A stretch of DNA of 64,000 bases from Flavobacterium limi (GCF_010645075.1 NZ_JAADZV010000001.1:620001-684000); one strand, 5' to 3'. Shown: positions 8,630 to 16,888, counted from the first letter of the stretch. The notes: a model not told the origin generated them from the letters alone. Numbers and translations: made by a program.

Positions 8630-9442
8630 TTATTTCTGCAACGTATAAGGTTGAATTGCGATACCAGCTTCGTCTAATGCAGTTTTGCAATTCTCTAAAG
8701 TTTCAGAAAAAACTGCTCCATAGTTTTCATTTTTTGCCCATGGCCGTACCGCAAACTCTACAGAACTTGCTGTTAGATTTTTTACAAATACTTCAGGTGC
8801 GGGGGTTTTAAGCACTTTTGGATTCTGAATTAAGACATCAAGCAATATATCCTTCGTTTTTTTAATATCAGAATCATAAGAAACTGCAAAAGTTAAATCG
8901 GCTTTTCGTTCTCCCTGCATCGAATAATTGATGATATTTCCATTGGATAAGGCGCCATTAGGTATAAAAACTGTTTGATTATTACCCGTAACTAATTTTG
9001 TAACAAAAATTTGAATTTCGATTACTGTTGCAACAACTCCCTGCGCTTCGATTGTATCTCCTACTTTAAAAGGCTTAAAAAGAATAATTAGCATTCCACC
9101 TGCAAAGTTTGAAAGTGAACCTTGTAATGACAAACCTACAGCTAACCCCATTGCTCCTAAAATAGCAACAAATGATGAGGTCGGTACGCCGAGATTTGAA
9201 ATAACTGTTACAAATAATAAAATTCGCAAAGCCCAAAGTAATATATCAGCAAGAAATTTAGATAAAGTGGGGTCTAAATTTCTTTTTATCATTACTTTTC
9301 TAATGATCCTGTTTGTTAATCTAATAGCATAAAGGCCAATAAATAAAATTAAAAAAGCAGAAATTAATTTTGGGGAATAATCAAATAATAAATCAATAAA
9401 TCGGGTAGCGTAATTACTGAGTTCGGCTGAGTTAACGTTCAT
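8630..9442 (-). CDS. MscS-family small-conductance mechanosensitive channel
   Basis: A 270-residue protein with three N-terminal membrane segments (about 15-40, 60-82, 85-110). The pore-lining TM3 is glycine/alanine-rich (GAMGLAVGLSLQGSLSNFAGG), and the cytoplasmic MscS beta domain follows (KPFKVGDTIEAQGVVATV, FIPNGALSNGNIINYS) with an alpha/beta C-terminus. It opens under hypo-osmotic membrane tension to release solutes. The length fits minimal MscS homologues such as the 286-residue E. coli protein. The terminator of the upstream gene lies 18 nt before its start. A TAnnTTTG element on the minus strand at 9490-9497 is a possible promoter. Confidence 0.94.
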   Translation of the reverse strand: MNVNSAELSNYATRFIDLLFDYSPKLISAFLILFIGLYAIRLTNRIIRKVMIKRNLDPTLSKFLADILLWALRILLFVTVISNLGVPTSSFVAILGAMGLAVGLSLQGSLSNFAGGMLIILFKPFKVGDTIEAQGVVATVIEIQIFVTKLVTGNNQTVFIPNGALSNGNIINYSMQGERKADLTFAVSYDSDIKKTKDILLDVLIQNPKVLKTPAPEVFVKNLTASSVEFAVRPWAKNENYGAVFSETLENCKTALDEAGIAIQPYTLQK

Positions 9443-9451
9443 GTTTTTAAA

Positions 9452-9476
9452 ATAAAAAACCTTCTCATTGAGAAGG
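9452..9476 (-). terminator. Intrinsic terminator of the 9549-9902 gene
   Basis: On the minus strand a 7-bp stem (CCTTCTC/GAGAAGG, 9460-9476, loop of 3) is followed by TTTTTTAT. It lies downstream of the small helical protein gene and only 18 nt upstream of the mscS-type gene's ATG, so it also sits in that gene's leader. Confidence 0.7.
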
Positions 9477-9489
9477 TGTATTAGATTTG

Positions 9490-9497
9490 CAAATATA
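9490..9497 (-). promoter_or_regulatory. Possible -7 element for the MscS gene
   Basis: The minus strand reads TATATTTG, a perfect TAnnTTTG. No TTG lies at the usual distance upstream. Transcription from here would run through the hairpin at 9460-9476 before reaching the MscS start, so the element may be fortuitous. Confidence 0.25.
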
Positions 9498-9548
9498 AAA
9501 AAATGCTATAACAAAAAAATAATTTTGAATGGTTATAAGATATACCTG

Positions 9549-9902
9549 TTATGAGTCAGTTTCGGTTATTGCCTTTTCACTAATATCTACTACGGTATCA
9601 TAAATCATTGGCTGTGTATCATCAGCTTCTACACTTTCTTTTACAGAATCAATGATGTCATTTATTGAATCTGAAGCTTTTTCGGCATATTCGCTAATTA
9701 TAACTTTTGCTTTGTCAACATATTGAGAGGCATCTTCAAATAAAGGTTCTGAGGCTTCCTTGACTTTAGTAAGGGTTTCCTCTATAAAGATTTCTGCTTT
9801 TTCATATGCATTTTCAGCTGTATGTTGATTGGTGTTTTCTGTTTCAGCTGCTGGTTCCTGAATTTTGCCCAGAAAATTTTTTAAAAACGATGATAAACCC
9901 AT
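9549..9902 (-). CDS. Small acidic helical protein (YtxH/LEA-like), unknown function
   Basis: A 117-residue protein with no Cys. Its N-terminus is short, amphipathic and basic (GLSSFLKNFLGKIQ), followed by a long acidic helical region built of Ala, Glu, Lys, Asp and Ser (AEIFIEETLTKVKEASEPLF; DKAKVIISEYAEKASDSIN). The composition recalls YtxH- or LEA-like stress proteins; I do not recognise a defined family. There is no clear signal peptide or membrane helix, so it is probably cytoplasmic, perhaps membrane-associated through the first helix. It is a single gene with its own terminator at 9452-9476, between the channel gene and the Nfu gene. Confidence 0.75.
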   Translation of the reverse strand: MGLSSFLKNFLGKIQEPAAETENTNQHTAENAYEKAEIFIEETLTKVKEASEPLFEDASQYVDKAKVIISEYAEKASDSINDIIDSVKESVEADDTQPMIYDTVVDISEKAITETDS

Positions 9903-10002
9903 GTTTGTAAAATTAATTAGTTAGAATACAATATTAATTATTTTACTCCAATATTGGATTATTTTTTGCTAAATTACTGAAGACAAGTGAGATACAAGGG
10001 TG

Positions 10003-10026
10003 AAAAAGCGCCATAAATGACGCTTT
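10003..10026 (-). terminator. Intrinsic terminator of the Nfu gene
   Basis: On the minus strand there is a 9-bp stem (AAAGCGTCA with TGGCGCTTT, one G-T pair, loop TTTA; 10005-10026) followed by further T residues, 20 nt after the Nfu stop codon. Confidence 0.7.
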
Positions 10027-10046
10027 GTAATATAAAATAATTCGTT

Positions 10047-10946
10047 TTATGCATTTAGTGCTTCAACAGTAATTTTTTCATCATTAAGCATGCTTTTTAG
10101 CATGTTTTCTATACCACTTTTCAGAGTAAATGTTGATGAAGGACATCCGCTGCAGGCTCCCTGCAAAATTACTTTTACAACTTTGTCATCCTCATTATAA
10201 GAATCAAAAGCAATATTTCCTCCATCTGCAGCAACAGCCGGTTTTACATATTCTTCCAGTATATTAATGATTTGTTGAGAAGTAACATCTAATTTGTCAA
10301 AAGCCTCATCTTTGGTTGCGTCGTTTTTAGTTGCCGTTTCAATTAAACTTTCGTCTAAAACAGTTCCACCGTTTTCGATAAATTGTTTGATGAAGGTTCT
10401 TAATTCCAATGTGATTTCATGCCAGTCGTTAATTTCGTATTTAGTAACTGAAATGTAATTCTCGTCAATGAATACTTCTTTTACATAAGGAAACCTGAAT
10501 AGTTCCTGAGCTAACGGAGAAGAAGCTGTCTGGTCTATATTTTTGTATTCAACAGCATTTCTGGTCAGCATTCTGCTTACAACAAATTTTAAAGCAGCAG
10601 GATTTGGAGTTGTTTCTCCGTAAACAGTAATCGGCTGTTTTTTAGGCTTGCTTTCATCAATATTAATAATTGTGCCGCCATTGTTTACAAACGCTTCAAT
10701 TTGTTCGGCAACCGCATCCTGAACATCTTCCCATTCTACAATACTGAATCTTTCAACAGCTATAAAATTCCCTGAAATGTAAACAGTCTTTACAAAAGGA
10801 AGATAAAATAATTGTTGTGCTAATGGTGACGATTTTGCTTCATCGATATTTTTGAATTCAAAATTTTGATTTTGAGTAATGAAATCATCAAATTCAAACT
10901 TTATGATAGTAGGATTTTGAGTTTCTTTTATAGTGATTTTTGCCAT
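10047..10946 (-). CDS. NifU/Nfu-family iron-sulfur cluster carrier
   Basis: A 299-residue protein with two tandem Nfu N-terminal domains (about 1-95 and 105-195; compare SSPLAQQLFYLPFVKTVYI with SSPLAQELFRFPYVKEVFI) and a C-terminal NifU domain (about 215-297). The NifU domain carries the cluster-binding CxxC in GACSGCPSS. Nfu proteins receive Fe-S clusters from the scaffold and hand them to apo-enzymes in the cytoplasm. The duplicated N domain makes it longer than the 190-residue E. coli NfuA. It is monocistronic, with a terminator at 10003-10026 and a divergent PorP/SprF gene upstream. Confidence 0.93.
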   Translation of the reverse strand: MAKITIKETQNPTIIKFEFDDFITQNQNFEFKNIDEAKSSPLAQQLFYLPFVKTVYISGNFIAVERFSIVEWEDVQDAVAEQIEAFVNNGGTIINIDESKPKKQPITVYGETTPNPAALKFVVSRMLTRNAVEYKNIDQTASSPLAQELFRFPYVKEVFIDENYISVTKYEINDWHEITLELRTFIKQFIENGGTVLDESLIETATKNDATKDEAFDKLDVTSQQIINILEEYVKPAVAADGGNIAFDSYNEDDKVVKVILQGACSGCPSSTFTLKSGIENMLKSMLNDEKITVEALNA

Positions 10947-10994
10947 GTCGATATATTTTTTGTAAATTTAATAAAGTTATTTTCTACTAATGGC

Positions 10995-11002
10995 TATATT
11001 TG
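10995..11002 (+). promoter_or_regulatory. Possible -7 element for the PorP/SprF gene
   Basis: TATATTTG matches the Bacteroidota -7 consensus TAnnTTTG and lies 80 nt before the ATG. No TTG sits at the expected -33 spacing. Confidence 0.3.
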
Positions 11003-11081
11003 GTTTTTTAATAAAATAATTAAGATTCTTTTTGTAATCCATCTTGTTAAAATCTAAAAAGCATCTAATAAGTTTACTTGC

Positions 11082-12071
11082 ATGAAATTGAAAATCAGAA
11101 TCTTATTTGTTTTTATGATTGCCTCATTCAATTCTTATTCTCAAGAAGGAATACCGGTATATTCTGACTATTTATCAGATAATTATTATTTGATTCATCC
11201 ATCTATGGCAGGTGCGGCAAATTGTGCCAAAATAAGATTGACTGCCAGAAAACAATGGTTTGGTCAGGATGATGCACCGGCTTTGCAAACATTGAGTTTT
11301 AATGGAAGAATTGGAGAAAGATCCGGTGCGGGAATTATTGTTTTTAATGATAAAAACGGTTATCATTCGCAAAAAGGAGTAAAACTTACTTATGCACATC
11401 ATATTATGTTTTCAAGAAGCGAACTTGATTTAAACCAGTTTTCTTTTGGTATCAGTGGTGGCTTAATTCAGAGCCAGCTGGATGAAACTTCTTTTGGAGG
11501 AACTTTTGATCCTATTGTTTTTGGCTCTATACAAAATGATTCATATTTCAATGTTGACGTAGGTGCATCTTATAATTTTTTAGATCTTTATGCACATTTA
11601 ACTGTTCAGGGGCTTATTGAAACCAGAAGGAAATTATACACAGATTATGAGAGTGATAATTTGAGAAAATTTCTTTTGAGTACTGGATATGTTTTCGGGA
11701 AAAGTGAAAATATTACCTGGGAACCTTCTATTTTATTTCAGTACTTTGATCAGACCAAAGAAAAATCTATTGACCTGAATTTAAAAGCTTACAAAAACAT
11801 GGATTTTGGCAGTTTGTGGGCCGCATTGTCTTACAGAAGAAGTTTTGATGGAGCACGATATAGTGGCGGTAGTGGAAGTAGTGATCAAAAATTGCAGTAT
11901 ATAACTCCTATTATAGGTGTTAATTATAAAAAATTTATGTTTGCTTATACCTATTCAAACGTTACTGGGGATGTGAAATTTGATACCGGGGGATTTCATC
12001 AGATTACTCTGGGTATTAATTTGTTCTGTACCAGAGAACGCTACGATTGTAAATGTCCTGCCGTTAATTAA
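11082..12071 (+). CDS. PorP/SprF-family type IX secretion-associated membrane protein
   Basis: A 329-residue outer-membrane beta-barrel of the PorP/SprF family. It has a signal peptide ending SYSQE at about residue 21, then the family's hallmark opening PVYSDYLSDNYYLIHPSMAG with following RLTARKQWFGQDDAP, alternating beta strands (FGISGGLIQSQLDE, YTYSNVTGDVKFDTGGFHQI) and a Cys-containing C-terminal tail (CTRERYDCKCPAVN). SprF is needed for secretion of SprB, a type B T9SS substrate in F. johnsoniae. This copy has no adjacent giant adhesin, so its partner may be encoded elsewhere. The next gene starts 12 nt downstream. Confidence 0.9.
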   Translation: MKLKIRILFVFMIASFNSYSQEGIPVYSDYLSDNYYLIHPSMAGAANCAKIRLTARKQWFGQDDAPALQTLSFNGRIGERSGAGIIVFNDKNGYHSQKGVKLTYAHHIMFSRSELDLNQFSFGISGGLIQSQLDETSFGGTFDPIVFGSIQNDSYFNVDVGASYNFLDLYAHLTVQGLIETRRKLYTDYESDNLRKFLLSTGYVFGKSENITWEPSILFQYFDQTKEKSIDLNLKAYKNMDFGSLWAALSYRRSFDGARYSGGSGSSDQKLQYITPIIGVNYKKFMFAYTYSNVTGDVKFDTGGFHQITLGINLFCTRERYDCKCPAVN

Positions 12072-12083
12072 ATTTAAAAGATT

Positions 12084-12602
12084 ATGTTGATAAAAGCTGT
12101 AAAGGGGAAGTCTCCTGTAATTCCTGATGATTGTTATGTTGCAGAAAATGCTACTATAGTTGGTGATGTAATTTTTGGCGATTCATGCAGTGTCTGGTTT
12201 AATGCAGTGATTCGGGGTGATGTCAATTTTATTAAAATTGGGAATAAAGTAAATATTCAGGATGGGGCGATTATACATTGTACTTATCAAAAACATCCCA
12301 CAATTATTGGTGATAATGTTTCTATAGGTCACAACGCAATTGTGCATGGCTGTACTATTCATGATAATGTTTTGGTTGGAATGGGCGCTATTGTAATGGA
12401 TAATTGTATTGTAGAGAGTAATTCTATTATTGCAGCCGGAGCCGTTTTAACACAAAATACAGTTGTAACTTCAGGAAGTATTTATGCCGGTATTCCTGCC
12501 AAAAAAGTGAAAGATATCGATCAGTCAGACTTTGCAGGAGAAATCGAGCGTATCTCCAATAATTACGTGATGTATTCAGGATGGTTCAAAAAAGAAGAAT
12601 AA
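12084..12602 (+). CDS. Gamma-carbonic anhydrase-like hexapeptide protein
   Basis: A 172-residue left-handed beta-helix protein of the gamma-CA/YrdA/PaaY group. Hexapeptide repeats run through residues 15-135 (ATIVGDVIFGDSC, IGNKVNIQDGAIIH). The three putative metal-binding His are at positions 65, 83 and 88 (GAIIHC; SIGHNAIVHGC). Members are trimers that bind Zn or Fe; some hydrate CO2 and many have no proven activity. The gene follows the PorP/SprF gene by 12 nt and ends at a convergent terminator. Confidence 0.92.
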   Translation: MLIKAVKGKSPVIPDDCYVAENATIVGDVIFGDSCSVWFNAVIRGDVNFIKIGNKVNIQDGAIIHCTYQKHPTIIGDNVSIGHNAIVHGCTIHDNVLVGMGAIVMDNCIVESNSIIAAGAVLTQNTVVTSGSIYAGIPAKKVKDIDQSDFAGEIERISNNYVMYSGWFKKEE

Positions 12603-12630
12603 ATATTCAAAAATTTCAAATAAAAAAAAC

Positions 12631-12662
12631 AAATTCCAATAATGCACAAAACAATGGAATTT
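12631..12662. terminator. Convergent hairpin between the gamma-CA and LytTR genes
   Basis: An 8-bp inverted repeat (AAATTCCA/TGGAATTT, 16-nt loop) lies in the 84-nt gap between two convergent genes, with A- and T-rich flanks. It is a plausible bidirectional terminator, though the stem is AT-rich. Confidence 0.5.
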
Positions 12663-12686
12663 GGATTTTCTATTTTTGGAATTTAA

Positions 12687-13406
12687 TTAGAGGTTGATTC
12701 TTTCGAAAAAAGCAGTTTTATAGCTTTCGCTAATTGGAATTCGTTTACCACTAATCAGAACTTTATTTTTTTGTATTGATTTTACATGTTTGATATTGAT
12801 GATGTAAGATCTGTGAATTCTCGAGAACCCTTTGCTGAAAAGTAGATTCTCTAATTTTATCAGACTAATCAGAGTCAGGGTAAATTTATTATCTGTAGTG
12901 TAGATTTTTACGTAATCTTTTAAGCCTTCGATAAATAAAATATCAGAAAAATTCATTTTAACATTTTCATATTCTGCCCTCACGAACATAAAATCCTGCT
13001 CCAATTCTGGAATACTTGTATTTTCAGAAATAGTTTGAATCGGAACTATTGGAGGATTCAAAATTTGTTGAGCTCTGACTACGGCTTTTAAAAAACGGTG
13101 AAAAGGAATTGGTTTTACCAAATAATCTACAGCACCAAGGTTAAAACCTTCGACAGCATAATCAGAATAAGCTGTTGTGAAAATAATTAAAGGTTTTTTT
13201 TCAATAGTATTTAAAAACTCAATCCCTGAAAAATGAGGCATCTGAATGTCAAGGAAAATTAAATCTACATTGTTTTGATTAATATAAGATACTGCATCAA
13301 TAGCATTGTTGAAAGTGCTGATTAATTCTAATGAATCCACTTTGCTAACAAAATCTTTAAGCAAATCTACTGCTAAAGGTTCATCATCTATAATTACACA
13401 TTTCAT
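12687..13406 (-). CDS. LytTR-family response regulator
   Basis: A 239-residue two-component response regulator. The receiver domain (1-120) has acidic pocket DD at 7-8, phospho-acceptor Asp53 (FLDIQMPHFSG), Thr/Ala in FTTAYSD and Lys in YLVKPIPF. The LytTR DNA-binding domain (about 140-239) has KDYVKIYTTDNKFTL and FSRIHRSYIINIKHV. It is paired with the kinase gene just upstream, separated by 112 nt that hold a hairpin (13461-13502). The operon upstream encodes envelope proteins, which suggests that this regulator controls them, possibly through the paired sites at 16891-16940. Confidence 0.95.
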   Translation of the reverse strand: MKCVIIDDEPLAVDLLKDFVSKVDSLELISTFNNAIDAVSYINQNNVDLIFLDIQMPHFSGIEFLNTIEKKPLIIFTTAYSDYAVEGFNLGAVDYLVKPIPFHRFLKAVVRAQQILNPPIVPIQTISENTSIPELEQDFMFVRAEYENVKMNFSDILFIEGLKDYVKIYTTDNKFTLTLISLIKLENLLFSKGFSRIHRSYIINIKHVKSIQKNKVLISGKRIPISESYKTAFFERINL

Positions 13407-13460
13407 CTCTTTAGATTTAAATTTTAATAAATTGGCTGGGTCAAAATTAGATTTAACGAA

Positions 13461-13502
13461 AGACTTACATTTTAAAATTTAGTTAAAATATGGAGTAAGT
13501 CT
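13461..13502 (-). promoter_or_regulatory. Inverted repeat between kinase and regulator genes
   Basis: Arms AGACTTAC (13461-13468) and GTAAGTCT (13495-13502) are perfectly complementary. The 26-nt interior contains a second 7-bp AT stem (ATTTTAA/TTAAAAT). The element could be an mRNA hairpin that sets the kinase:regulator ratio, or a binding site. No T-tract follows it on the minus strand, so it is not a standard terminator. Confidence 0.4.
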
Positions 13503-13518
13503 ATTATTAACCCTGATT

Positions 13519-14631
13519 TTAATGAATATCACTCTTAATTTTATCTAATTTCAAATTGAGGTGTACACGATAATACTGGCTGTCCTGTTTTATTGTTAAT
13601 TCATGGGCATTTGGATATAATAAATCAAGTCTGTTTTGAATGTTTGCCATTCCTATACCGGAGTTTTCAGGATCTTTCACATAATTCTCGATTGTATTTT
13701 CTGTCCAAAAATCGAGATCATTTTCAAGAATGATAATCTTGATTTTCACATGAGCAGCTCCTTTATAATCTGTTCCGTATTTAAAAGCATTTTCAATAAA
13801 TGAAATTAATAACAAAGGCTCGATAAATTTATTTTTAGTATCTCCGTGAACGTTTATAATTATATCTTCAATATTGTTGAGCCTTAATTTTTGTAATTCA
13901 ATATAATTTTGGATATAATTGATTTCTTTTTCTAAAGCTACAGTTTTATTGTCTGTCTCATACAGCATATATCGCATTAATTCGGATAATGTTACAATAG
14001 CATCAGGAACCAGGTCAGATTTTTTATGAGCCAAAGAGTAGATGCTGTTAAGCGAGTTAAACAGAAAATGGGGATTAGTCTGTTTTCGTAAATAATTCAA
14101 TTCAGTGTTAGTTCTGTGTGTTTCAGCTATTAATTTGTTTTGCTGATTTTGATAAAATTCGCTTAGAGTTCTGATAATAGCACTAATAGCAGTAATCAGG
14201 AGATAGAAAAATGACGGTCCTATTTTAAAAAAAAGCGGTTGTTTGTGTATACGGACTTTCATTTTTCCCTCTTTCAAAAACATCTTTGCTTCCTCAGGCA
14301 GCATTTTTGGTGGCAGCATATTTTGTGTCCGTAAATGATTGAATTCAGGAATGAAATAATTAATTCTGATGATCATAAAAAGGAAAATCAGTATGAGTAC
14401 AAAAATGAAATAAAGCCAGTATTTTTTTTCTAAAAGCAAAACAGGTACCAGATAAAAATAGTTCAGATAAAATAAAATGATTCCAGTTCCCCATTGTACA
14501 TAAAAATCATTGTTAATTCTAAAAGGGCTTTCATAAAATTGAATCAAAGATGTCAATATAAAGAATGTCCATATGGTAATATGGAACAAAATTTTATTTG
14601 AATTTGTATTTTTAACAGCCCCTATGTTCAT
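13519..14631 (-). CDS. LytS-type sensor histidine kinase
   Basis: A 370-residue kinase with four N-terminal membrane segments (about 13-31, 47-67, 71-92, 138-158) and a short periplasmic or loop segment between the third and fourth. It carries the His_kinase domain, with the phospho-acceptor His188 in QTNPHFLFNSLNS. The HATPase part includes the N-box LISFIENAFKYG and G-box GIGMANIQNRLDLLYP. No PAS or GAF domain is visible, so the signal is probably sensed in or near the membrane. Its ATG directly abuts the DUF4907 stop, which indicates one operon from the DUF6268 gene to the response regulator. Confidence 0.94.
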   Translation of the reverse strand: MNIGAVKNTNSNKILFHITIWTFFILTSLIQFYESPFRINNDFYVQWGTGIILFYLNYFYLVPVLLLEKKYWLYFIFVLILIFLFMIIRINYFIPEFNHLRTQNMLPPKMLPEEAKMFLKEGKMKVRIHKQPLFFKIGPSFFYLLITAISAIIRTLSEFYQNQQNKLIAETHRTNTELNYLRKQTNPHFLFNSLNSIYSLAHKKSDLVPDAIVTLSELMRYMLYETDNKTVALEKEINYIQNYIELQKLRLNNIEDIIINVHGDTKNKFIEPLLLISFIENAFKYGTDYKGAAHVKIKIIILENDLDFWTENTIENYVKDPENSGIGMANIQNRLDLLYPNAHELTIKQDSQYYRVHLNLKLDKIKSDIH

Positions 14632-14967
14632 TTACATTTTTATTTTTAATAAAATTAAATCTTTTTTGGTTACCGATGGTGATATGTTTTGATTGAGTTT
14701 TTGGACTACTAAACCGGCAACTTTTAAGGCATCATCTTCAGAACTAAAGCTTTTAGTTTCATTAATTACAGGAATAATAGTCTGTTTGATCAAAATTTTA
14801 TCTTTATATGAAATTTTATACCCCCAGCCGGATGTTGTTTTTATAGATTCAGTCATAAGGATTTCTTTTTTTGAACAACACAATAGTATCAGGAAAAAAA
14901 TAAAAAATAAATTCTTCCGGAATAATTTCCAGAAGAATTTTAGATTTTTGGTATTAATTGTCATCAT
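14632..14967 (-). CDS. DUF4907-type small lipoprotein
   Basis: A protein of about 111 residues with an N-terminal hydrophobic stretch (NLFFIFFLILLCCSKKE) ending in a lipobox-like LLCC. The mature part has SGWGYKISYKDKILIKQTIIP, the pattern I associate with DUF4907. I start it at 14967 (ATGATG; 14964 is equally possible), overlapping the end of the kelch gene by 11-14 nt; a longer frame up to 15009 would lengthen the overlap and add a non-signal extension. The overlap on one side and zero gap to the kinase on the other show tight coupling. Its function is unknown; it may be a sensory or assembly partner of the kelch lipoprotein. Confidence 0.75.
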   Translation of the reverse strand: MMTINTKNLKFFWKLFRKNLFFIFFLILLCCSKKEILMTESIKTTSGWGYKISYKDKILIKQTIIPVINETKSFSSEDDALKVAGLVVQKLNQNISPSVTKKDLILLKIKM

Positions 14968-15961
14968 CGTTTTGTGCTTCAAGAGGTTTGAATTCCCAAG
15001 AATCATCAAAATAAGTAGAACCTATTCTGCCCAGCATTACAAAACCCCTGTTGTTAATTGCAAAACCAACAGCATCTGTTCTGGCAGCTCCTTCAAGAGC
15101 TGTCCTTTCTAGCCAAAGGTCACTTGTTGGGTTATATTCCCATACCGTTTTGATTCCCTCACCGCCTACTACATAGCCTAATCCGTTTAAACTGAAGCTG
15201 GATGCATTTGTACGTGTTATAGCGTAGTCATCGTTCCAGCTGTAATCGTCATCATCATCACGATCAATATCCCTTAGTCTTGTCCAAACTTCAGTTTCAG
15301 GATTAAATTCCCAAAAATCTACCTGATTGACACTATTATTTACTCCAGTTCCTAAATAGGCTTTGTCATTGATAACAAAAACTGTCGCATGACGTCTTTT
15401 GTTTCCGCTAAATCCGCTAACAAGTGTCCATGTATTGTCAGTATCGTTATACTGATAGAAATCTTTCAGATAATTTCCGTCATAACCAGTTCCAAAATAA
15501 GCTTTTCCACCTACCTGAAAACCAACAGCTCCATAGCGCCCTGTACCTCCAAAGTCAGCTTTTGCTGCCCAACTATTGCTTGCTGGATCATATTGATAAA
15601 AGTCCTTAAGTTTGTTGGTTCCGTCATATCCAAGGCCTATATACCCTTTACCATTAAGTTCAAAACTTGACGCAGAACTTCTTCCTATTCCTGTAAAATC
15701 AGCTTTTTGTTCCCAATAATCTCCATTGGAATTGTAGGCCCATAGATCCTTTAAATATTCGTCTCCGGTGTAACCCGTTGTGATGTAAGCATAATCTCCA
15801 ATAACAAAGCTGGCTGCACTTGATCTGGCAGGGCCATCAAATGCAGATTTCTTAATCCAGTTCCCTATTAATTCATCCTCTTCATCATCGTTACTACAGC
15901 CTGTAAAGAACAAACCGAAAAATAGAGCCGCGAATAATACTCCTTTTTTTAAATTATTCAT
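14954..15961 (-). CDS. Kelch-repeat lipoprotein
   Basis: A 335-residue lipoprotein (signal LFAALFFGLFFTGCSNDD, Cys at about 22) whose mature part is about six kelch-type blades of 45-50 residues. Each has a Gly-Tyr or Tyr-Phe pair (YAYITTGYTGDEYLKDLWAY; GYIGLGYDGTNKLKDFYQYD; AYFGTGYDGNYLKDFYQYN) and a W-x-x-x aromatic partner (DYWEQKADF, NSWAAKADF, NTWTLVSGF). It should fold into a beta-propeller exposed on the periplasmic or outer face of an envelope membrane. Acidic runs (RDDDDDYSW; NDDDN at the C-terminus) may bind cations. It follows the DUF6268 gene by 17 nt and overlaps DUF4907. Confidence 0.88.
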   Translation of the reverse strand: MNNLKKGVLFAALFFGLFFTGCSNDDEEDELIGNWIKKSAFDGPARSSAASFVIGDYAYITTGYTGDEYLKDLWAYNSNGDYWEQKADFTGIGRSSASSFELNGKGYIGLGYDGTNKLKDFYQYDPASNSWAAKADFGGTGRYGAVGFQVGGKAYFGTGYDGNYLKDFYQYNDTDNTWTLVSGFSGNKRRHATVFVINDKAYLGTGVNNSVNQVDFWEFNPETEVWTRLRDIDRDDDDDYSWNDDYAITRTNASSFSLNGLGYVVGGEGIKTVWEYNPTSDLWLERTALEGAARTDAVGFAINNRGFVMLGRIGSTYFDDSWEFKPLEAQNDDDN

Positions 15962-15978
15962 AGTATATTAAATTTTAT

Positions 15979-16818
15979 TTATTGTTTGTATTTGATCCCA
16001 AAGTTTAAAATGTATCGGTTTCCGGCATTAAAATCACAAAGTTTATGATTGTTGTCGTCTAACAGATGGTATTGTTTGTCAAAATCGTAACCTGCTTTAA
16101 AATTTATAAACCAGTTTTTGTCCATGTTCCGCTCATATTCAAAAGCTGTTGTCATTTGAGAAGTGCTAATTTTGGCTGCATTACTGTATGATTCCAATGA
16201 TTTGTTCAGATTGTAGAAATTTCCGTTAAAATTATTGTTGATGCTAAATTTGTTTCGCTCATTGTTGGAATAAGATATGGCTGCATAAGGAAAACCTATT
16301 AAAATATACACCTGATTTATTTTTCCGGAAAATGAAAGCGTAGGAATAAATTTAGGAGTGCCTAAAATTGTTGATCTTTCGACACCGATATTTAAATCTA
16401 TTTTTGAATTTAGCTGTTGCTTCAATTGAAAACTTCCTAAAACGGTCATATCTGAAATATCTAAATTCTGTTGAAAATTTATTGTTGGTTTAACTGATAA
16501 AATCAATTTCTTAGCCCCGGAAACTTTATGTGAAATTTCAAACTTGTTCTGAATTTGATTAAACTGATTCAGATTCTCAAAATCATTATAAACCCCTTCT
16601 TCATATTTTATTTTAAGATTTGTGTACTCAATTCTGTTAGTAATTTTATTTTTATCATTTATTTTTTTAGAAACACTTATACCGGCATTTGTTTCATTAA
16701 AATTTATTTCTTCTGTTGACTCCGTCTTTAAACTAAAATCAACAGCAAGCTTTTCCTGTGCTTTCATATTAATGGAGCTAATCAAAAACAGCAACCACAC
16801 AAAACCCTTCTTTTTCAT
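15979..16818 (-). CDS. DUF6268-like outer membrane beta-barrel protein
   Basis: A 279-residue protein with a signal peptide (FVWLLFLISSINMKAQ) and a mature part made of alternating polar/hydrophobic strands (NAGISVSKKINDKNKITNRIE; FSINNNFNGNFYNLNK). It ends with YILNFGIKYKQ, a typical barrel C-terminus. I match it from memory to DUF6268. It is the first gene of the five-gene minus-strand operon, and a TACTTTTG element lies 18 nt upstream of its ATG. It probably forms a small outer-membrane barrel that works with the kelch and DUF4907 lipoproteins. The role is unknown. Confidence 0.75.
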   Translation of the reverse strand: MKKKGFVWLLFLISSINMKAQEKLAVDFSLKTESTEEINFNETNAGISVSKKINDKNKITNRIEYTNLKIKYEEGVYNDFENLNQFNQIQNKFEISHKVSGAKKLILSVKPTINFQQNLDISDMTVLGSFQLKQQLNSKIDLNIGVERSTILGTPKFIPTLSFSGKINQVYILIGFPYAAISYSNNERNKFSINNNFNGNFYNLNKSLESYSNAAKISTSQMTTAFEYERNMDKNWFINFKAGYDFDKQYHLLDDNNHKLCDFNAGNRYILNFGIKYKQ

Positions 16819-16835
16819 TACATATTTAATTGGTT

Positions 16836-16843
16836 CAAAAGTA
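16836..16843 (-). promoter_or_regulatory. -7 promoter element for the envelope/TCS operon
   Basis: The minus strand reads TACTTTTG, a perfect TAnnTTTG, 18 nt upstream of the DUF6268 start. No good TTG lies at -33, which fits an activator-dependent promoter. Confidence 0.45.
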
Positions 16844-16888
16844 GGAGGGAGTCTGTTTTAAAAAAAAGAAGATATATGAACAGGACAT

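Noticed and set aside
14693..15112. 139-codon plus-strand frame opposite the DUF4907 and kelch genes
   Set aside because: It has no family features and mirrors the strong coding signal of the minus-strand lipoprotein genes.
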